Shown: in pieces, positions 57,838 through 64,000 of the stretch | Layout of the letters: each line of letters starts with the position of its first letter | Position numbering within the stretch: position 1 is the first letter of the stretch | NCBI GenBank assembly: GCA_026120185.1 | Contig: JANUWF010001481.1 | Span: forward strand, 2,981,001-3,045,000 | Length of the DNA: 64,000 nucleotides | Source: Voacanga thouarsii | Taxonomy: Eukaryota > Streptophyta > Magnoliopsida > Gentianales > Apocynaceae | Reading direction: 5' to 3' | Position numbers and translations under genes: made by a program | The notes under the pieces: generated by a model | What the model was told of the DNA's origin: nothing | Databases searched by the model: none | The model's input: only the letters and a program-made list of their open reading frames with translations

Positions 57838-59844
57838 TGTAACACCCTACTACCTATGTACCTAAATAGGTGGGATGTTACTCCATCCAATGGATTAGGG
57901 GTCTTTATAACGAGATACAAAAGGAACGAAAATGACTAAATAAAATAATGCGATAATCTTATTACAACCAAAGTTAAAACTTATATAAGTCTGAGAATCT
58001 AAAATTAACAATTGTATCTCCAAAAAAAAATCCAAAGTAGAAATAAATAAATTGAACGTCATCTCTTATCTTTTCAACATGCTCAATAAAAGCTCTCCCC
58101 TGAAAATATGATGTAAAATAGTGTGAGATTGGCATCTCAGTAAGTCCTATATGTGTGAATATCATATATAAATATTTCATGCATACAGGTTCATCAAAAC
58201 CACAAAATCATGTTTACAAGACTTTTCATTCATAAACAATCAGTCAAAGAAGCATTGCTAATCATATCCAAAGCAATTCTCAATAAATCATCATCTTATC
58301 ATAATCATAAAGGAGCATTGGTCATCATATCCAAAGCAGTTCTCAATAAATCATTATCTCATCATAATCATAAGTTAATTATGTAGGGATTAGCAATGAT
58401 TCAAATAATAGTATCACCATCCATATCATAGTTACTACCACGATAGCGTCCCAATATAACCTTTCAACAATGGACAGTACGGGATTTTTTCACTAGGGTG
58501 AGATACTCCTCCATCTCTATACCCAACACACCAATTGTCTAACCCGAATAAATAAAGTCCACATAGACCTATATGCTAGCTCGGACCGGCCTGATTAAGT
58601 AGTACTGTCGTCTTTCCAAGTTGAGTTCATCTTCTAGAAGTGGCCTCCTACCAGAAGACTCATTCTAGCTCTTTAAGACTAGCACCACTAGCCTACTCCC
58701 ATAGAGTACTCAACGCTCGCTATTTAGGGGCAGAATCATTTCTCTTATTTTCACAATCGTTGATTACTTTATCTTTGTAAAATGTGATTTTTCACAATAA
58801 GTTTTCCAAAACAATTAGTAATAAAGAAAAGAGAAATCCTTTTCAGTTTAAAAGTTGAGATTTGACAAACACAATTAGAGAATAAAATGACCACGTTCTC
58901 AAACCAAACATCAAAATACCACAATACAATTCATCATATTCAACCAACATTCCAATGATCATGCCAATCATCATATTAACACCATTTCAAATATCATTGT
59001 ACAAAAATACTTACAAACATATAATATTTAGCAAAACAGTTATGCAGGGACTTACTTGGATATTCTCAATAATCAACCAAGGCAACGTTTGACCTTTTTT
59101 TTATCTTCCATATGTAAAATCAATGTTTCTATGGTTAGAACAGAAATAATGCACATGACCTAGCCACTATTATTTCATGCAACATGAATCTCCATGATCC
59201 CATAGATCAACCATGGTATCTAAACGCATCAATTTAATAAACTATGCCCATATTCTTCTCTCGTTATGCTACTCATCATTAAGCTTACATATACTCAATT
59301 TAACTAATCAGGATGATAACCCCCATACTAAACTATCATTAAATCCCTATAATAACCCCAGATGAATTAAAAAATCTCATCTTTAACCAACCATAAGATG
59401 GATCTAGGTCCAACTTAACATGATATCATAATATTTCACCCCATATTCACCTAGATCAACTATTTCTCTATCAAACTCAACTATCCCATCCATTCATGCT
59501 TTTCATGCTATACTTTATACATAATAACATCACTATAAAAATCAGTCTCATTTAAATCAATTGGGATTGAGTCTCAAAATACCTCTTGGATAAACAAGAC
59601 TACAAAACAAATGTGGCTCCTTGGCGATCGGTTGAGTTCACTTGAGAGGAAAAGATGATTGGGTCCCTTAATTCTTGCTCTTAGGTTTCGATTTTGGTAG
59701 TGATTGGAGTTGTGATGGCCAAAATCTTGGAGAGAAAATGTGGTTGTTTTTTTTTTTTTTTTTTTGAAGAAGAAGAAGAAGAGAGGTTTAGGGTTTGATT
59801 GGTGACTATTTTGATGAAGAGTATAGGTTAGGTTTAGGTGTTTT
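57838..59844 (-). repeat. Second family B LTR (B2), inverted and nested
   Basis: Starts exactly at the LTR terminus TGTAACACCC and reads as the reverse complement of the last 2.0 kb of the B LTR. It stops at 59844, where LTR A2 begins at its own terminus. This fits an inverted insertion into B's 3' LTR that was later interrupted by A2. It has the shared block (about 58490-58715) and the stem-loop. Confidence 0.8.
58124..58139 (-). other. Conserved LTR stem-loop (B2)
   Basis: TGAGAT-TGGC-ATCTCA on the plus strand: a full 6-bp stem, restoring the pair missing in the B 5' LTR copy. Confidence 0.7.
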
Positions 59845-60097
59845 TGTGAAACCCCACCTAAAGCCAACCCTAGAGTAAGGGGGTCGGGAGTGCATATCAT
59901 ATTATTTTGCATGAATATATATTTTTTTGAATGATTTTATGTGCTTTAGAATCGTGGATTATAGGTTTAAATGCTTAGTTATGCTTATTGTGTAGGAGGG
60001 GTAAAATGGTAATTTCACTTGAGGTCAGAATAGGAAGATAACTTGAGGAGTAGATAAGAAAAATATGTGGGTGAGAAAATAAGAACAAGATTTAATG

Positions 60098-60152
60098 TGG
60101 TTAAGTGGTTAGAGCTTGGTGAATTAATCTCTAAGGTCATGGGTTCAAATCC
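60098..60152 (+). promoter_or_regulatory. tRNA-like A-box/B-box module in LTR A2
   Basis: Perfect A-box TGGTTAAGTGG and B-box-like GGTTCAAATCC (one change from GGTTCGAATCC), followed by CATC. Best-preserved copy overall, about 255 bp into the LTR. Confidence 0.65.
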
Positions 60153-61745
60153 CATCATTTAAGTTTTATCATGATTATCTTAATTAAGTTTGAATTTTTG
60201 TTTTCTTGTATTCCATAAAAATAGGAATGTTGTTTTAGGGGAGACATGAAGAGAATGTCCTAATCTTATCCTCATGTCCTAAAAAGAATTCTAGAGGGAT
60301 TCTTGTCCATTTTATTACCTCTAGCTTGTCCTAACATCTTTATAATTTAAAACCATTAAATCCTTTCTTTTAAATTCCAAAACAAAAAATTCTGTGATAA
60401 TTCCTCCACCTTGAATTTCGAAAATCAGCTGTGGAGGATGGGAAGTTGGCCGAAAATAGGAGGAGAAATAGGAAGGGTTTCCAAGAGAAAATCATTCACC
60501 ATGATAGCTCCTTCAAACTCACCTTCATGTTGTTCATCTTCTAGTAAAGGAAAATCTGGAAATTTTCCAAAATTTTTGCAGGCCATTTCTTCGAAAAATT
60601 CAGCCAGTAAACCCACTCATTTTCTGCCAGAAAAATGGTCATTTCATGTAGCTTGAAGGCTGGAAAATCTGTGCAATTTTTGGACTGCACAAACAGCACC
60701 AAACCAGAAAAAAATTCTGGACATTTCGCAGCTTTCAACCAAGGAAATGAAGCTGTTTTGGTTTATCTTCAAGCCAGCAAAACTCCTTAGTATTTCTCCA
60801 GCATTAAGGCTGGGATATCACCTTTGAAAGACCTTCAAACACCCCAGAGGAACCACTGAAAATCGGGCTCAAGAAGTGCAGCAAATTCTGCACCAAGAGC
60901 TACCAATCTTCGAAACTAAGAATAACTTGAAACCAGAATTTTCCAGCTTTGCTCCCTTCTAGCCTAGGCCGAAAATCACCTTCAACCTCTATAAAATTGA
61001 ACCTTGCTCAGCTGTAGACTGAACACCATTAACCCCACACTTACCTTGAGCATATGGACTCCATAGCCACACCACAAAACACTCCTAAGATCACTCCATT
61101 CAAACTCTTTTTGAACTTCAAATAATTTCAGCATTTTACTCCATTAAAATCACTCTTGTATTAGGCAAATAAACCAGAATTTCCTCTGCCATTTAAGACT
61201 GAATTTTGGCCAGCCTTGGAGCAACATTAACCTTCAATCAATTCAACAAAGCCACCATGTTTAGCCGGCACCATTGAAGACCATAGAAACCTCTCTTGAT
61301 CAAACACCATAGCTAACCTCTTACCTTAAACAACTCCACAATTTTCTCCATTTGAATTTCAAATAAAATCTGATCACTCTCTCTCTCACAAGCTGAAAAC
61401 CGAAACTCTCATTCACTCCATACCATTCGGCCAGCCCTCTACCAAAATTCGTGCAGCATTTCTTCCAAATTCTCTCCATTTTCACCTAGAACACCAAGAA
61501 CACACACTATCCTTCTTCAAGCCTAACCCTACTCTAAACACCTCCAATCACTCTCAAATACTCCAAATCACTTCCATTTAATCTCTAAACTTCATTTCTG
61601 GTATTTATAACACAAAACCTCGCAAACAACAATTTTCGAGCAGATCAAAATTAACTTTTCATTGAAGGTCTCAAGAACATCAACAAGGTAAGTCAAGAGC
61701 AACCTTCTTATTCATCCTCTTCCATTCGATTGTACTGTTCTAATG

Positions 61746-61773
<28 letters not shown>
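61746..61773. repeat. (CT)n microsatellite in LTR A2
   Basis: About 14 units, at the position corresponding to (AG)n of inverted A1. Confidence 0.9.
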
Positions 61774-61777
<4 letters not shown>

Positions 61778-63792
61778 ACCGAAATGGTTGATCAACCATC
61801 AACCATGGTCGTTTTCCCGTTGGATCATTCAAGGCTCTCAATCGCGTGGACCTTCTTAATTCTTCATCGAAGTGTTCATCAAATCAAGTATTTTCCTTTA
61901 ATCCTTCTTTTAATTCGGTATTCATGTCTCTTAGATATTGATGGGAAGAATGAAATATGGATAAGGGATTGAGTATATGCATGTGGATTAAGGGGATGGA
62001 GTTAGGACATGATGATTGTTGTATATGACTAGGATGTATGTGTTTTCCTTTCGAATCAATGTATGTTCTTCATGCTTAATGAATTTTATGGAGGTTTGAA
62101 GCATGATTAGATATTATGACACCAAAGGTGATTAGGCTTTTATGTTCTTATTTTTCCATGGAAACCATGATTGATGATTACGCTTAGTAGGATTTTGGCC
62201 ATGTGATGGTAAGAGATAGTTCAAGTGTATGTTCATGAATGGATTAATATATTGTTTGATAATGGAGAATGTGATCATGAATCCTTTCTAGCAATAGGAA
62301 AATCATAGTGAAAAAGTATTTTCTTGTTAAGTCTAAATTATTTTTATTAACAAATTTTGTTACCTTGAATAGAATACTACTATATTTTTCTCTATAAAAT
62401 TCGAAACTCTAGGGAGATTTGGAGTGGTTTATTAATTAAAATATTAATATTTTCTTTATCAAATAAATGAGATCTTTTATTAAAAATGATATGTATAGTA
62501 ATAAATCCTTTACAATAAATAAAATATTATTTATATTAAAATCTATTTGTTATTTATTAATTAAAATTTAAAATAATTCATTCATTATTAATTTTATTTA
62601 TTACTAATTATTTATTATCTATTTAAAAATTAATTAAAGGTTATTTGTAATTAAATATTTATTTATAATAAAGCTATTTTTAAATCACCATTTATTAATA
62701 CTATTTAGGACTTAATATTCAAACCTTAGTTTATTTATTAAAAATAACACACAAGAATTACTGAATGAGTCTATAATTTATTAGCAATTATTTTAGAACC
62801 CCAAGTTATTTTAACTTATCAACTAAAACTTATTTTATAAAATTCTTTATCACCTAGCCTTAAAGCATAGGATATTATGGTCATGGCTAGACATGGTTGT
62901 AACTAGTTGAGCTAAGAAATTATTTATGTAAGGCAGGTATAGCTCGAATGTAACCCTATGTTTTGTGTTTACCCCAGGCGGGGTTAGGACAGCCTCGGAA
63001 GACGTTTGAGTTGAGCAAGCAAAGAATCAGGTAAGCTCCAGCATGGAGTTTTGTGAAGACCAAAAAGTTGTTGTGGCAAGCCAAACACGATGTATATGAA
63101 CATTTATTTTGTGAAGGCAATTAAGGACTGTTTTTCCTTTTTATTTCAGTCAAGCAAATCATTTGAAAGTTAAACAAGCAGTTTTACACAAAATGCTAAA
63201 CTTTTTCTAAAACCCAACTTTGACAAGACTTTTAGAAACCCTTAATTGCTATTTCCAAATAAAGCAAAGTATGATCAATTTTCTCCCATGTGGAACAATC
63301 AACGTTAAGTACTCAATAAGGGTAGACCACCAGGACTAGTCTTTGAAGGGTTAGGGTAAGTCTCTCAGTAGGTGGCCACCTCTGAGGGGTGAGTCCTTCC
63401 TGGATAGGATGCCAGTCCGGTAGGTCATACCGGTCCGAGCTAGCAAGTTTCAGCCATGTGGACTGTGTGTTCCGGAGTGGACAACCGGTAAGTTTGAGTG
63501 TAAAGATGGAGGAGTATCTCACCCGGTAGGCTGTACACCTACCTTTTGTCAGCTTGCACGAAGTGTGGCATTCTGACTGTTATTTAGTCTTGGGGCCCAA
63601 CGTGTGGTAACCCATGGCTACCCATTTGAGTGGTTGTATTTATTGTGCACGTGTATGGTTTGAAAAGCGAAACACCACTCTTTATTTTTTACACTTATTT
63701 ATTGCTTGTCAGCACCTTTTCCTTATGAAACTTTTACAACTTGCAGACATGAATTATTTTACCGGAGACACTCAAAGCACACACGGGCTTAC

Positions 63793-63808
63793 TGAGATTC
63801 GTATCTCA
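63793..63808 (+). other. Conserved LTR stem-loop (A2)
   Basis: TGAGAT-TCGT-ATCTCA, followed by CCATGTTTTCAGG. Stem identical to the copy at 9256, loop different. Confidence 0.75.
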
Positions 63809-64000
63809 CCACTTTTTACACCATGTTTTCAGGAAGATCCTGCTGTGGAGGTCATTAGCTAGATTGTCGCCTATGCTTTGAAGACTCATGTTATTTACTT
63901 TATGTGATGTTTTGGAGAGATCGTTGCAAACAGTTTATTTGGATTTGTTCCAATACTTATCTTTAAGGTTGTAATAAGTTTAATTTTAAAGTCTTTATTT

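Larger units (their letters stand above)
59845..64000 (+). repeat. Family A LTR A2, runs off the window
   Basis: Starts TGTGAAACCCC and follows A1 and then A3/8735-9555 to the end of the window. By comparison with 9455-9555 about 100 bp are missing, so the LTR would be near 4.26 kb. It contains the tRNA-like module (60098-60152), (CT)n (61746-61773), the shared block (63305-63540) and the stem-loop (63793-63808). ORFs in it (60411-60656, 61730-61972, 63614-63862) are not conserved as proteins. Whether it is a solo LTR or part of a full element cannot be seen. Confidence 0.85.

Noticed and set aside
60098..60152. A genuine tRNA gene
   Set aside because: A-box and B-box are present, but no acceptor stem pairing or clear anticodon arm could be drawn by eye; kept only as a tRNA-like module.

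Overview
This window is a transposon graveyard from a plant nuclear genome, probably a eudicot. It is AT-rich and repeat-dense, and no intact host gene is visible. Nearly everything belongs to LTR retrotransposons: Ty3/Gypsy chromoviruses, Athila/Tat-like non-autonomous elements, a Reina-like chromovirus and several Ty1/Copia elements. There is also one CACTA DNA-transposon end, one decayed plant-mobile-domain (PMD) gene, and about 4 kb that I cannot assign. Calls come from reading LTR termini, primer-binding sites (PBS), polypurine tracts (PPT), target-site duplications (TSD) and protein motifs; no database was consulted. Family names (A, B, C, D, E2, F, G/H, I) are mine.

Left part (1-14177). 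The 3' end of an Athila/Tat-like element C (1-622) is followed by its LTR (623-1549 plus about 6307-6846). That LTR is split by a 4.75-kb solo LTR of chromovirus family A on the minus strand (1550-6301, 5-bp TSD TAGAA). At 6890 a minus-strand family A LTR starts exactly at its terminus. At 8734/8735 it flips into a plus-strand family A LTR, giving a long inverted repeat. Then come a tRNA-iMet PBS, an intact extra ORF upstream of gag (ORF1, 9654-10130) and a gag-pol with eight in-frame stops and one frameshift, cut off inside integrase at 14177.

Middle (14178-45418). A minus-strand gypsy fragment E2 (gag, leader, PBS and a 2.47-kb LTR ending at 20017) carries solo LTR F. It is followed by a short hairpin/duplication block, the non-autonomous Athila/Tat-like element D (20428-25675), a minus-strand Reina-like chromovirus interrupted by a Copia LTR, a PMD pseudogene with recognisable introns, a Copia LTR fragment, a C-rich tract, an unassigned stretch, a CACTA terminus, and two Copia elements head to head (5' LTRs about 54 bp apart).

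Right part (45419-64000) is nested. Chromovirus B (5' LTR 45419-48517, ORF1, gag, pol split by Copia solo LTR G, PPT, 3' LTR from 55995) lies in the plus-strand Copia. A second B-family LTR (minus, 57838-59844) interrupts B's 3' LTR, and a family A LTR (59845 onward) interrupts that. All of these run off the right edge.

Points of interest: (1) family A ORF1 encodes a 158-residue acidic protein with three regularly spaced SUMO-interaction-like motifs, and family B has an acidic ORF in the same place; (2) family A and B LTRs share a tRNA-like A-box/B-box module; (3) LTRs of families A, B and E2 share a TGAGAT/ATCTCA stem with variable loop followed by a U-rich AG|G site; (4) the family A LTR is unusually long. 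Most coding sequences are dead, and many changes look like C-to-T or G-to-A decay.
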